A DNA stretch of 64,000 bases from RGIG3701 sp964438515 (GTDB taxonomy: Bacteria > Planctomycetota > Planctomycetia > Pirellulales > Thermoguttaceae). A program made the translations under genes and the position numbers. How positions within the stretch are numbered: the stretch's first letter is position 1; the number at the start of each line of letters is the position of its first letter. This document shows positions 17,260 through 25,623 of this stretch, in pieces. The notes beneath the pieces were generated by a model. The model saw nothing but the letters and a program-made list of their open reading frames with translations. It did not search any database and was not told where the DNA came from. The stretch lies in assembly GCA_964438515.1 (NCBI GenBank), contig CAYTLK010000006.1, positions 30,676 through 94,675 on the forward strand, written 5' to 3'.

Positions 17260-18093
17260 ATGAACAACGAACTTGGTTTGCGTCATTTTCGGGCGTTTGC
17301 CGCTCGGCTTCAGTCCCAGCTGGCGACGCTCCTGCATGAACCCGTTTCGGTTCGTTGTTCTGATTTGAAAACTGTTTCGTTTTCTTCGATTTCCGAACCG
17401 GTTTTCTTCTATCATTTGATGGGGGAGGATGTTCCGGCGGATACTATTTTGGGTTTCGGTTTCGACGCGCCTCTTTTTGGGGCGTTTCTCGACCGGCTTC
17501 AAGGGGGCGATGGAACGGTGGAAACGTTTTCACTCGCACCGAGCCGCATGCTGACGCGCTTCGAAACACGTTTGGCGTCTCGTTTTCTCCTGCTGTTTCA
17601 GGGGTCGCTGCGTCAGACGTGGAACTTTCCGGAACCGTACGATTTCGAACCGTTTTCAAAAGATGCGTGGACGTACGGAAAAGAACTCGCGTCAGTGGAA
17701 TTTCTGCTGGATTTTGGGAATTCGGAAGGAACGTTCCGCGTTCTGCGTCCCGCGTCCCTTCCAAATATTAAGCAAGTTGTTACTTCACAAACTTCCGCAC
17801 TTTCCCCCCTCTCCGCACTGTGTGACACGCCGATTTCGATTTCTGTGCAACTTTCAGGAAGTCGAATTCGTCCGCGCGATTTACTTTCGTGGAACATCGG
17901 AGACGTTGTTTCTTTGGGGCGTTCGGAGGATTTCCCGTTCAGCGTCCAAATTGAAGGTATGGAAAAATTTTCTGCCTCACCAGGCCGCTACCAGTTTAGA
18001 AAAGCGTTCAAAATTCTTCCCGCCAATTCTTCGCTCAAATGTGAAAATCAATCCGAAAATCCGTCTACAAATAAACCAAATAAAGGAGAATAA
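17260..18093 (+). CDS. Orphan FliM-like (CheC-fold plus SpoA) protein
   Basis: The protein has 277 residues. The middle (about residues 40-130) carries the FliM pattern of two beta-strands and a helix, with ISEPVFFYHLMGED, FGFDAPLFGAFLDRLQGGDG and LTRFETRLASRFLLLFQGSL. The C-terminal part (about 195-255) is a SpoA/FliN-type domain: ISVQLSGSRIRPRDLLSWNIGDVVSLG. The flagellar switch protein FliM binds CheY by an N-terminal EIDAL-like motif; I do not see one here. No other flagellar or type III secretion gene lies in the window. The likely role is a C-ring part encoded away from the flagellar cluster, or a divergent paralogue. The tail is hydrophilic (Asn/Ser/Lys). An AAAGGAG at its end overlaps the stop and serves the decayed gene downstream. 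Confidence 0.7.
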   Translation: MNNELGLRHFRAFAARLQSQLATLLHEPVSVRCSDLKTVSFSSISEPVFFYHLMGEDVPADTILGFGFDAPLFGAFLDRLQGGDGTVETFSLAPSRMLTRFETRLASRFLLLFQGSLRQTWNFPEPYDFEPFSKDAWTYGKELASVEFLLDFGNSEGTFRVLRPASLPNIKQVVTSQTSALSPLSALCDTPISISVQLSGSRIRPRDLLSWNIGDVVSLGRSEDFPFSVQIEGMEKFSASPGRYQFRKAFKILPANSSLKCENQSENPSTNKPNKGE

Positions 18094-18097
18094 AAAA

Positions 18098-18457
18098 ATG
18101 AAGTGAATTTCGTACAGATAATTACTGTTTTGTGTGTTGCGGGTCCGTTGCAATTTTACGACACAGAAGGAACGGCTTTTTGTCGGTTTTTCATGCTTCC
18201 CGGCGACGGCTGAAAGTGGTACGTCGATTTTTCGCATTTTTCTTTACGTCTTGCGGGGCTCGATTTGAACCGCACATACGATTTTTGGACGTTGCTCCAG
18301 ACGTGTCACGCGCGGCAGAAAGATTTGGAACAGTTTTTCTTTTTCTCACCGTGACGACCGCCGCACCCAAAAAGCGGCCGTTCTTTCGTGTGAGATTCGT
18401 GATTTGGAGTCGAGCGAGGTTTTGGATCGAAAAACTTGGGAGCGCGTTCGTGAGTAA
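18098..18457 (+). pseudogene. Decayed small gene downstream of the FliM-like gene
   Basis: An SD (AAAGGAG) stands 8-10 bases before ATG 18098, but the frame stops after two codons. Restoring one A after ATG opens a frame that reads protein-like sequence (VNFVQIITVLCVAGPLQF, YDTEGTAFCRFFMLPGDG). It then meets an in-frame TGA at 18211, continues as KWYVDFSHFSLRLAGLDLN and LLQTCHARQKDLEQ, and needs a shift in the T-rich run at 18331-18346 to finish as AAVLSCEIRDLESSEVLD and stop at 18457. About 119 codons in all. Composition is protein-like, unlike the Arg/Phe-rich alternative frame at 18132-18479. No family recognised. A remnant, or an assembly with errors. Confidence 0.4.
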
Positions 18458-18481
18458 AGTTGATCGGGGGGCGAGATGAAA

Positions 18482-20059
18482 TTAGGGGAGCGTTTTTTGC
18501 GGTTCGTCCTGAATTTCTATCCGGCCTTCAATCCGAGGTTCTAACGGCGTTGTAAAGGTTTCGAGGTACTGCGCGAAAATGGTTGGTAAAGAGAGACTCA
18601 AATTTCGTGCAGATTTCCGTTTCTTCAAAATTTCATAACCATCCCCGCCGCGCGCAATAAAATCCGTGGACGCAACATAATACGTCCGCGCATCGTCAAT
18701 CGGCACGCCGTTTATCGTCAAATCCGTGATTTCATGAGTTCGAGAATGAAGAACGTAATGAATTTCGTGCGACATTTGAGGGAAGCCGCCCGACCCCTGA
18801 GGAATCGTTGCAGCAAAACGGAAAAACTCACGGAGGGTTACTCCGTCCAACTCCAGAACCCAAACCTCATTTTGGAACGGCAAAACCGTTGCGATGTCGA
18901 AAAGCGTGATTTTCCCGGCTGGAAGCGACGCACGAATATTTCCGCCGTTCACGAACGCAAAATCGCACGGAAATCCATCCTGCCGGGCTTTCCAAATCAT
19001 GCTGTCGGCCAAAAGATTTCCGAGAGCCGTTTCCTGCCGACGTTGAATGCGGTTTTCCCCATCAAACACCGCCGTCGTTTCGGCCGCGACGCGCCCCAAA
19101 CGTTTTTGCGCCTCATCCAGAAATGGTTTCAGCAGAACTTTCATCGATTCCGACTCTGGAATTGCGTCCGTAACGGGGATGCAACTCCACGTAAAGTCCG
19201 TAACTCTCCCATCTTGAAGCGTCACGACCGCTTTTCCAAGAAATTTGTTCCACTCGTTGGCGGAGACGATCGGGGTTTGCGTCTTAGAACTCCGCAGCGG
19301 AACCTCCATTTTGGTGTGGGAGTGACCGTCGATTATGAGGTCGATTCCGGGAACTGCATCCGCCAGTTCCAACGATGTAAATTCCGTCCCCATTTCCTTC
19401 AGAATTCCGAGATGCGTCACCGCAACGATAAAATCGGCGTGTTTTTCTTTACGAAGAAATCGTACCATATTCCGTGCCGTTTCAATCTCATCCAAAATTT
19501 GAAACTTTGAAGGATTCATGGCGATAATATTTAGATTTTTTGTCGTTATTCCAAAGACTCCGACCACGCCATCCGGAAGGTCGAAAACTCGATATTCCGC
19601 ACCAAGCGGGGTCCCGTCCGGAGCGCGAACGTTGGCCGACCCGAAGGGAAATTCCGCAATTTCAAGCTGCGATTCCAGACGAGAAAACGGAATGTCGAAC
19701 TCATGATTTCCGAACGTCACGTAATCGTAACGCAGCTGGTTGAACGCAAGAATGTCGGGGCGTCCCATAAAAATGTCGGACTCCGGCGTCCCCATATTCA
19801 CGTCGCCCGCATCAAACAAAAAAACGTAACCGAAATCAGAGTGTCGAGAATATATGTTTTTTGCACGTTCGTTATTGATTATTGTTTCAAGCCTTGTCAG
19901 TCCGCCTTTTCCATCCATTGTGGAAAGATGACCGTGATGATCGTTCGAATGCAGAATCACGACTTTCGTTTCGGCAAAAAGAACGTTTCCCACCCCAAAA
20001 AAGGACAGAAAAACGATGCAAAACAGAAAAATTCGGAAACGACATTGTACGAAATTCAT
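18482..20059 (-). CDS. Secreted 5'-nucleotidase / UshA-like metallophosphatase
   Basis: The protein has 525 residues with an N-terminal signal peptide (FCIVFLSFFGVGNVLFA). The metallophosphatase domain has VILHSNDHHGHL, DAGDVNMGTP, TFGNHEFDIP, VTHLGILKEMG and IIDGHSHTKME, which supply the two-metal ligands. The C-terminal 5'-nucleotidase domain follows with NLLADSMIWKA, FAFVNGGNIRASLPAGKITLFD and STDFIARGGDGYE, residues that hold the nucleotide base. Order and length match UshA/YfkN. It should release phosphate or nucleosides from nucleotides in the periplasm. It lies tail-to-tail with the FliM-like locus and 30 bp downstream of the alpha-toroid gene on the same strand. Confidence 0.92.
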   Translation of the reverse strand: MNFVQCRFRIFLFCIVFLSFFGVGNVLFAETKVVILHSNDHHGHLSTMDGKGGLTRLETIINNERAKNIYSRHSDFGYVFLFDAGDVNMGTPESDIFMGRPDILAFNQLRYDYVTFGNHEFDIPFSRLESQLEIAEFPFGSANVRAPDGTPLGAEYRVFDLPDGVVGVFGITTKNLNIIAMNPSKFQILDEIETARNMVRFLRKEKHADFIVAVTHLGILKEMGTEFTSLELADAVPGIDLIIDGHSHTKMEVPLRSSKTQTPIVSANEWNKFLGKAVVTLQDGRVTDFTWSCIPVTDAIPESESMKVLLKPFLDEAQKRLGRVAAETTAVFDGENRIQRRQETALGNLLADSMIWKARQDGFPCDFAFVNGGNIRASLPAGKITLFDIATVLPFQNEVWVLELDGVTLREFFRFAATIPQGSGGFPQMSHEIHYVLHSRTHEITDLTINGVPIDDARTYYVASTDFIARGGDGYEILKKRKSARNLSLSLPTIFAQYLETFTTPLEPRIEGRIEIQDEPQKTLP

Positions 20060-20089
20060 AATTACAGCTTTCGCGGATTCGATGGATTT

Positions 20090-21364
20090 TTATTGTTGAA
20101 AAATGGGTAAATAATTGTTCTCGACCTGCAGAACGATGAGCGCCATTGCGGTTGCGTAATCGACGCTGATCGACGAATTCCAGCTTCCATCGGGCTTTTG
20201 TTTTCGCACAAGTTCGTTTGCGGTCCGCGAAAACCAGGCGTCAAACTGTTTTTCGGACGGGGGTTCGGACGGATTTTCTGATTGAATTCCTGATGGGTTT
20301 TTGGTCAGATTTTCGGACGGAAATTTTGACGGAATTTTTGACGGAATACCAGACGCAAGCTCGCTGTTTGATTCTCGTTCTGAAAAATTCTCACTTTCCG
20401 TCAGTCGAAAAGCTTGAACGGCGTAATACTGCGCATAAAAATAGTATCCGTCGGAAGTGGATTCGGAATTTGAAGCGGAGTTTGAATTTTGTCCGAATAA
20501 TTGAATATAATTCAAAGCGCGTGAAATTTCTGAACTTTCATAGGTTCCGGCGGCGCAAAGTCCCGCGACGGCGGCGGCGGAACGCGGGTACGCGCTGGGG
20601 CCGTCCACCAAACGGTATCGGAACCCTCCATCGGGATTTTGACACCGTAAAATGTACTGCACGCCTCTTTCGATCGTCTCGGCGGGGACGCGAATTCCAG
20701 CATTTCGTGCCGCTCTCAGCGCCGTCAGCATGCAGGCCGTGACCGAAACGTCTTCTTCACCCGGCTGGAACGAATAGCGCCACCCGCCGTTTTCCCCCTG
20801 CGATTCGACGATTCGAACGACTGCCGTTTCCAAAACGCGGCGAATTTGCAGATCTTCTTCCGTCATTCCCAAACATTCGGCCAAAAACGTGGTTGCGAAA
20901 CCGTGCGCGTACACGGCTCCCTGCGACGTTGCGGAAGGTTGTGCAATCACGCCGTTTTTTCGAACATTTTTCATTATAAAATTCAAACATCGTGTTGTTT
21001 GAACGGAATCCTCCCCCTCAATCGGCGAGCTTCCGGCGGACAAAAACGCCATTCCGACGAGTGCGGTGATTGCGACGTCATTTTTATAAACACCGTCTCC
21101 AGGAATCATTCCCGCATCGAGTTTTCGACGAAAAAACTGCAGCCCTCTTTCCACCGCCTTGGAAATTTCTGGACGATTTTCTATTTTTTCATTGGGAGAT
21201 TCAGGGTCCACAGAGTTAGAAACTTCCGCAGACTCCGCAGGCTCTGCAACTTCAACGGACTGCGCCCAAAGAAGCGGGAGAGGCGCAAACGCAGGTTTCA
21301 AAACAGACGCAAAAACTGCGATGAAAATGGGAAGCGATCGGAATTGGAACAAACGGATTTTCAT
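20090..21364 (-). CDS. Secreted alpha/alpha-toroid protein with prenyltransferase / squalene-cyclase repeats
   Basis: The protein has 424 residues with a signal peptide. Repeats of the alpha-alpha toroid type are seen: FFRRKLDAGMIPGDGVYKND, ALVGMAFLS, VESQGENGGWRYSFQPGEED, YILRCQNPDGGFRYRL, AAAVAGLCAAG and VRKQKPDGSWNSS. Such secreted proteins are common in Planctomycetota; the DXDD acid of true squalene-hopene cyclase is not seen, so cyclase activity is doubtful. A hydrophilic insert (about residues 328-375), built from short IPSK/NPSE units, interrupts the last repeat. ATG 21364 overlaps the stop of the preceding gene by 4 bases (ATGA), so the two are translationally coupled. Confidence 0.75.
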   Translation of the reverse strand: MKIRLFQFRSLPIFIAVFASVLKPAFAPLPLLWAQSVEVAEPAESAEVSNSVDPESPNEKIENRPEISKAVERGLQFFRRKLDAGMIPGDGVYKNDVAITALVGMAFLSAGSSPIEGEDSVQTTRCLNFIMKNVRKNGVIAQPSATSQGAVYAHGFATTFLAECLGMTEEDLQIRRVLETAVVRIVESQGENGGWRYSFQPGEEDVSVTACMLTALRAARNAGIRVPAETIERGVQYILRCQNPDGGFRYRLVDGPSAYPRSAAAVAGLCAAGTYESSEISRALNYIQLFGQNSNSASNSESTSDGYYFYAQYYAVQAFRLTESENFSERESNSELASGIPSKIPSKFPSENLTKNPSGIQSENPSEPPSEKQFDAWFSRTANELVRKQKPDGSWNSSISVDYATAMALIVLQVENNYLPIFQQ

Positions 21365-22203
21365 GGATGCGTTTCGATTCTGGAAGGTTGGTGTTCTTTT
21401 AGAAATTTTGTAAGTAATTCATTCGGTTCCTTTGTGAATTTTCCGAAACGTCTGGAAATCGGCGTCACGGGAAAAACCGGAAGGGCCTTCTTTTTTACGA
21501 GATCCGCGACGTACAACGGCAGAAAATCGCGGCTATCGGTCGGCCCATTCAGAAAAAAATCGACCCACGCCCAGGAATCTGCATAGTTTTCGGCCGTCAT
21601 TTCGTGCATTTCGTTTAACAGTTCCAGCTGGGCGAGCGACGAAACCTGTTTTTTTCGCGCACGTTCCAAAACGAGTGGAAACCATTCCGCCCCGTTGATT
21701 CGGTGCTTGGAATCCACTTCAAAATATTCCGCGAGTCCTTCGTCGAGCCAGATGGGGACTTCCGGGAGCGATGCGTGCAGAAGCGCGTGCGTCCCTTCGT
21801 GACGCATATCGATCGCAAACTCTTTCGAAAGATGGAGGAAAAGCTGGCCGCGTCCCTTCCATTTTTTGAGAAAAAGCGCCCGGCGGTAGGGAATTTTCGG
21901 ACACTCCTTTTCAAAAAACGCTCGCCATTCAGGTTCGTCAGCAAAAATATAAACCTCCACCCACTCTTCCGTCGGAGGAAGTCCGAGGTTTTGAATTAAT
22001 TCATCGTAAATCATTGGAAGTTCTTTTAAATCCGACTCAATTTGCGCCAAATCGAAAGTCCCCCAACAGACGAACGGCCCATAAACGCGGGACGAAACCC
22101 ATTCCTGCGCGGTCGTTTGGGAGACGGCAAACAGAATCAGTAAGCCGAAAAGGAGGAAACGTTCTGAAAATTCCAAAATTTTTACAATCATACAGTTATA
22201 CAA
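21361..22203 (-). CDS. DUF1570-like secreted gluzincin-type metallopeptidase
   Basis: The protein has 280 residues. Signal peptide about residues 5-32 (FLLFGLLILFAVSQTTAQ). The motif RHEGTHALLHAS contains HExxH, followed by PIWLDEGLAEYFE, whose second Glu fits the third zinc ligand of gluzincins (the WLDEG-AEYFE layout of DUF1570 and peptidase MA-like families). ATG 22203 or ATG 22191 could be the start; neither has an SD, and a 17-bp palindrome sits directly upstream (22206-22222). Cotranscribed with the toroid protein by a 4-base overlap, so the pair may act together on a surface or periplasmic protein. Substrate unknown. Confidence 0.65.
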   Translation of the reverse strand: MYNCMIVKILEFSERFLLFGLLILFAVSQTTAQEWVSSRVYGPFVCWGTFDLAQIESDLKELPMIYDELIQNLGLPPTEEWVEVYIFADEPEWRAFFEKECPKIPYRRALFLKKWKGRGQLFLHLSKEFAIDMRHEGTHALLHASLPEVPIWLDEGLAEYFEVDSKHRINGAEWFPLVLERARKKQVSSLAQLELLNEMHEMTAENYADSWAWVDFFLNGPTDSRDFLPLYVADLVKKKALPVFPVTPISRRFGKFTKEPNELLTKFLKEHQPSRIETHP

Positions 22204-22205
22204 TT

Positions 22206-22222
22206 ATTGCAATCGTTGCAAT
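22206..22222. promoter_or_regulatory. Palindrome at the start of the DUF1570 gene
   Basis: ATTGCAA-TCG-TTGCAAT is perfectly symmetric with a 3-bp centre, 3 bp upstream of ATG 22203 where an SD is expected but absent. It could be an operator or an mRNA hairpin. Confidence 0.4.
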
Positions 22223-22560
22223 TACTACGTTTTAATCCAAGAATCGTTTCCGTTTTTCCCTTTGGTTTCGTCTTCCGGTTGGGCCGAGCCAAAAACTTCT
22301 TACTATTTTCAGCGTAGAAACTTATATTTCACAACTAAATTGTAACCAAAAATCGAACGAACGTCAAGAGGTTTTTCAGGATTCCGCAAGAAGAAATGCA
22401 AATTTTTTTCTCCTTTTTCATTTTTCGAAACCCGACTTTGGTACAAAAACACAGAACCCCCGCTTGTAATAATTTGCTGAATCGTTAAAATTAAAAATCG
22501 AATGAAATAATGTAAAATCTGAAAAATCGGGAAGATCAAAACAACGACAGGAATTCAAAC

Positions 22561-22581
22561 AATAAACAATAAACAATAAAC
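22561..22581 (+). repeat. Tandem heptamer repeat (AATAAAC x3)
   Basis: Three perfect 7-bp copies, with a partial copy before them, 37 bp upstream of the radical SAM activase start. Confidence 0.7.
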
Positions 22582-22617
22582 AAAAAGGATTTCTGAACGC
22601 ATCGGAAAATAGATAAA

Positions 22618-23250
22618 ATGGGGGATTTACGTCCAAATACATTGAATGTCGCGCGATATTCTTCTCGCTGTACCGTTTTGGGGCCGGGAGTGCGTGGTGT
22701 TTTGTGGGTCCAAGGGTGTGAAAGACGCTGCGTCGGCTGTGTTGCGCCCGAAACATGGGAGACGAAAAACGGAGAAATCCTCGAAATTGAATCTCTCGCT
22801 CATTTTTTTACGCAAGATGCGTCCGTTGAAGGACTTACGATTTCCGGCGGTGAACCAATGCTTCAGGCGGAAGGACTCGTTTTACTGATGGATTCCATAA
22901 AAAAGATTCGTACAGATTTCACATTGATGGCGTACACCGGCTTCACGCTTGAAGAACTTTTGCAGCGGGAGCGTCGGGAGGAACTCGAACTGCTTGCGCG
23001 GCTCGACATTTTAATCGATGGTCCGTACGTGCAGCAGGAACACGAAAATCTTTTATGGCGCGGCTCGAAAAATCAGCGGGTTTGGTTCCTCACGCCCCGT
23101 TACGAATCGCAGTGGCGGGAGCGCGTTCAAACCGTCGGCGTCCATCTGGAAGTGGAACTGCATGAGGATTCGTATCACTGCATGGGAATTTTGCCGCTTG
23201 GGTTCCGAAAAACATTCGAAAAAAAGTTCCCGACCAAGAAGAATAAATGA
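22618..23250 (+). CDS. NrdG-like radical SAM activating protein (4Fe-4S single-cluster domain)
   Basis: The protein has 210 residues. The cluster motif CERRCVGC (Cys-x3-Cys-x2-Cys) and the SAM-contacting LTISGGEPMLQAEGL are seen, with LDILIDGPYVQQEHENLLWRGSKNQRV, the pattern of anaerobic ribonucleotide reductase activases that make a glycyl radical. No nrdD partner or glycyl-radical enzyme lies in the window, and the C-terminus extends past the usual NrdG length of about 155, so the target is open. The SD is weak. The stop codon lies inside a 12-bp hairpin shared with the convergent purN. Confidence 0.8.
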   Translation: MGDLRPNTLNVARYSSRCTVLGPGVRGVLWVQGCERRCVGCVAPETWETKNGEILEIESLAHFFTQDASVEGLTISGGEPMLQAEGLVLLMDSIKKIRTDFTLMAYTGFTLEELLQRERREELELLARLDILIDGPYVQQEHENLLWRGSKNQRVWFLTPRYESQWRERVQTVGVHLEVELHEDSYHCMGILPLGFRKTFEKKFPTKKNK

Positions 23251-23276
23251 ATTTCGAAACATCTTTCATTTATTCT
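23240..23276. terminator. Bidirectional hairpin between the radical SAM gene and purN
   Basis: AGAATAAATGAA / TTCATTTATTCT is a perfect 12-bp inverted repeat between convergent genes; it contains the stop codon at 23248-23250. A/T-rich, without a clear T-run. Confidence 0.55.
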
Positions 23277-23287
23277 GATTCTTTTCG

Positions 23288-23917
23288 TCACATCGGCCGG
23301 ATTTTTACCCGATGATTTTCGACGATGAGCCGTTCATCAACCATCAGTTGAATCGTTTCGGGAAGAATCAGATGCTCGCATTCTTCCATCACGCGTTTTT
23401 GCAGCACTTCCGGCGTGTCGTCGTCGCGGACTTCCACCGCCTTTTGCATCACAATCGGGCCGGTATCCGTTCCTTCATCAAGCAGATGGGTCGTGGCGCC
23501 CGTCAGTTTTACACCACGCGCCAAAACGTTTTCGTGAACGTGAATTCCGAAATTTCCTTTTCCGCAAAAAGATGGAATCAATGAAGGATGAACGTTTACG
23601 ATCCGATTCGCAAAACGTCGAACCAAACGCGGTTCAAGAACCGTCAGGTAGCCGGCCAGCGCAATCAAATCCACATGCAGTTCTTCCAGTTTTGCAATCA
23701 TCGCGTCCGTCAGTGATTCGCGAGTTTCGAACTCTTTTCGCACAAAACAAAACGAAGGAATTCCAGCTTTTTTGGCTCTTTGTAAAGCGTACGATTTTCT
23801 GGAACTGCTGAACACGGCAGAAATTTCGACGTTCGTCAGCGTCCCCTGCGCCGCGGCGTCTATAATTGCCTGCAAATTGGTTCCGCCTCCAGAAACGAAA
23901 ACAGCGAGCTTTTTCAT
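23288..23917 (-). CDS. purN: Phosphoribosylglycinamide formyltransferase
   Basis: The protein has 209 residues and transfers a formyl group from 10-formyl-THF to GAR in purine synthesis. N-terminal FVSGGGTNLQAIIDA, active-site segment NVHPSLIPSF, then HVHENVLARGVKLTGATTHLLDEGTDTGPIV with the catalytic Asn/His/Asp set (Asn in IVNVHPS, His in HVHEN, Asp in DTGP). Standard length. It stands alone, with convergent neighbours on one side and a 278-bp gap on the other. AGGTGAATT lies just before ATG. Confidence 0.96.
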   Translation of the reverse strand: MKKLAVFVSGGGTNLQAIIDAAAQGTLTNVEISAVFSSSRKSYALQRAKKAGIPSFCFVRKEFETRESLTDAMIAKLEELHVDLIALAGYLTVLEPRLVRRFANRIVNVHPSLIPSFCGKGNFGIHVHENVLARGVKLTGATTHLLDEGTDTGPIVMQKAVEVRDDDTPEVLQKRVMEECEHLILPETIQLMVDERLIVENHRVKIRPM

Positions 23918-24091
23918 AATTCACCTGTTCGACCTGTATAAATGAAAATTTCGTTCTATTATACCCGAAATTTCCCGTTTGTACAGGAGGGGAGGAACGG
24001 TAAAAGAGGAAGCTGGAGAGACTCAGACGTTCAAAAGACGATGAAACTTTGGGGAAAAACCATCCTGAAATGATTTCGCCCCGTCCGTTTC

Positions 24092-24138
24092 ATTCGAAAT
24101 ACTAAATTCGAAACACTGAAACAGTATTCCTCTTTCAG
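24092..24138. repeat. Short tandem repeat and hairpin downstream of the FG-GAP gene
   Basis: Two 14-bp units starting ATTCGAAA (24092-24119) abut a hairpin with arms CTGAAA/TTTCAG (24116-24138), about 57 bp past the stop of the gene ending at 24196. It may end that transcript. Confidence 0.35.
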
Positions 24139-24195
24139 CGTTCATTTTTCAAATTCTACATCTGTAACATTCGTATGGTTTCCGCAAAAACCGTA

Positions 24196-25392
24196 TTATT
24201 TCTGCAAAAACAGCGTGCAGCCTTTTTTGTTCCCGGAAAGAACGTCAATTTTTCCGTCTCCATTTACGTCTCCGACCGTGATTTGCGTTCCGACTCCGGA
24301 ATTATCGTCGATGAGATGCGGAATAAAAGTGGTTTTTCCATTTTCGCGCCGGCACTCGTACCAGTACAAAACCGCAGGCTGATCCGCCTCTTTATCACCG
24401 TTGGGACCGTGCGCCCACCAGCGTTTTCCCGTCACAAAATCGTTGAGACCGTCCCCATTAATGTCGCCGAAATCAATGGAGTGCATTTGTGTGTAACGGA
24501 ATTCTCCCTCTGCGAACGTCGGTTCCACCGGAAGAATTTCCTGTTTCGTAAACGTCAGATTTCCCGCTGCGTCTTTTTGCGCTTTCCACCACTGGAGACC
24601 GTAAAGATGGGCGTCCCACGCACAAACCACATCGTTCATTCCATCGCCGTCCACGTCCCAGACGCACATGGTTGAAGCCCGATCCGCAAAATCAAACGGA
24701 TGGAACGCCCAAGTTCCGGTTTCACTTCCGTCGCCGGGGTTTTGGTACCAACCGTGTGATTCAATAACGTCACAAAAACCATCCGTATTCACGTCGCCCG
24801 CGCCGATTCCGTGGTAGTACTGGCGATATTTTTCGTTCTTTTCCGACACTGCGTGCCACTTCCACGACTCCGTACTTGCGGGATCGTATGACGCAAATCC
24901 AATATAATCGTTACGATTAAACACGAGGTCCTTTTGACCGTCCCCATCCACATCGACGTACACCTGCGACTCGTTACCGATCTCCTTCGAAATGAAGAAT
25001 TTCTTCCACTCACCCCCTGTTTTTCCGGGGTTCAGCCACCAGTAACCGTCCGTTCCCGGCCACGGAACCTGAATAATGTCCGGAAATCCGTCTTTGTTGA
25101 AATCATCGACGAAACACAGAAATTGGTCCGAATATCCTTCTGGTTTGAACGATTTGACCTCGCGATACGCCTCTTTTTTCTGAAAGTCGGGACCGTAAAA
25201 AATGTAGGGACCGTACGTAATGTCGGTCACGCCGTCCTGGTTGAAGTCTGCGTAAAACGCACCTTCCGCAAGGAATTCATCCGTAATCGGCACACGTTCA
25301 AATTCGACCGCGCGTGTTTCTTGCACGAAATTCAGAGACGACATGAAACCTGCAGCAGCGGCAAAAGCGGCGCAGAAAAATCTTTTTTTCAT
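24196..25392 (-). CDS. Secreted FG-GAP/VCBS-repeat protein
   Basis: The protein has 398 residues with a signal peptide (AAFAAAAGFMSSLNFVQETRA). It contains at least six Asp-rich calcium-binding blade motifs: DFNQDGVTDITYG, DFNKDGFPDIIQVP, DVDGDGQKDLVFN, DVNTDGFCDVIES, DVDGDGMNDVVCA, DINGDGLNDFVTG and DVNGDGKIDVLSG. This pattern builds a beta-propeller. The sequence also carries WWLNPG and WYQNPGDG blocks common in planctomycete VCBS proteins. It is probably exported and binds a ligand or partner; no catalytic domain is seen. Confidence 0.88.
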   Translation of the reverse strand: MKKRFFCAAFAAAAGFMSSLNFVQETRAVEFERVPITDEFLAEGAFYADFNQDGVTDITYGPYIFYGPDFQKKEAYREVKSFKPEGYSDQFLCFVDDFNKDGFPDIIQVPWPGTDGYWWLNPGKTGGEWKKFFISKEIGNESQVYVDVDGDGQKDLVFNRNDYIGFASYDPASTESWKWHAVSEKNEKYRQYYHGIGAGDVNTDGFCDVIESHGWYQNPGDGSETGTWAFHPFDFADRASTMCVWDVDGDGMNDVVCAWDAHLYGLQWWKAQKDAAGNLTFTKQEILPVEPTFAEGEFRYTQMHSIDFGDINGDGLNDFVTGKRWWAHGPNGDKEADQPAVLYWYECRRENGKTTFIPHLIDDNSGVGTQITVGDVNGDGKIDVLSGNKKGCTLFLQK

Positions 25393-25470
25393 GAGAAAAT
25401 CCTTTCTGGTGGGAAATATTCGGAATTTTGAAAAACCTTTTACGTATTTTCAGAATTGTACCACAAATCG

Positions 25471-25541
25471 GAAAGAAAAAAAAGGGGACGCTTCCAAAAA
25501 AAACTCAAGAACCTGAATTTCTGAAGGAAAACGTCTCCCTT
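25471..25541 (-). terminator. Intrinsic terminator of the nitroreductase gene
   Basis: On the minus strand the arms GGGAGACG..TTCC and GGAAGCGTCCCC are followed by eight T. A long loop separates the arms. It lies 83 bp after the stop at 25624. Confidence 0.6.
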
Positions 25542-25623
25542 GGTGAAAAACCAGTACCGATTCCCTAAATTTTAAAGTGTGATGGGTTTAATCTGCGATT
25601 TTCTTCGGAGTTCCTTCCCGTTT

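Larger units (their letters stand above)
22204..22617. other. 414-bp divergent intergenic region
   Basis: It separates the minus-strand DUF1570 gene from the plus-strand radical SAM gene. It holds the palindrome at 22206, A/T-rich DNA, and three exact tandem AATAAAC heptamers (22561-22581). An AAAGGAT follows the heptamers about 30 bases before ATG 22618, too far to be its SD. No gene seen. Confidence 0.5.

Noticed and set aside
18132..18479. A 115-codon plus-strand frame starting GTG
   Set aside because: Its composition is Arg/Phe-rich with no RBS, while the two other frames read as parts of a more protein-like decayed gene preceded by an SD.
23958..23985. TTATACCCGAAATTTCCCG as an element fragment upstream of purN
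   Set aside because: Too short to tell from chance A/T-rich sequence.
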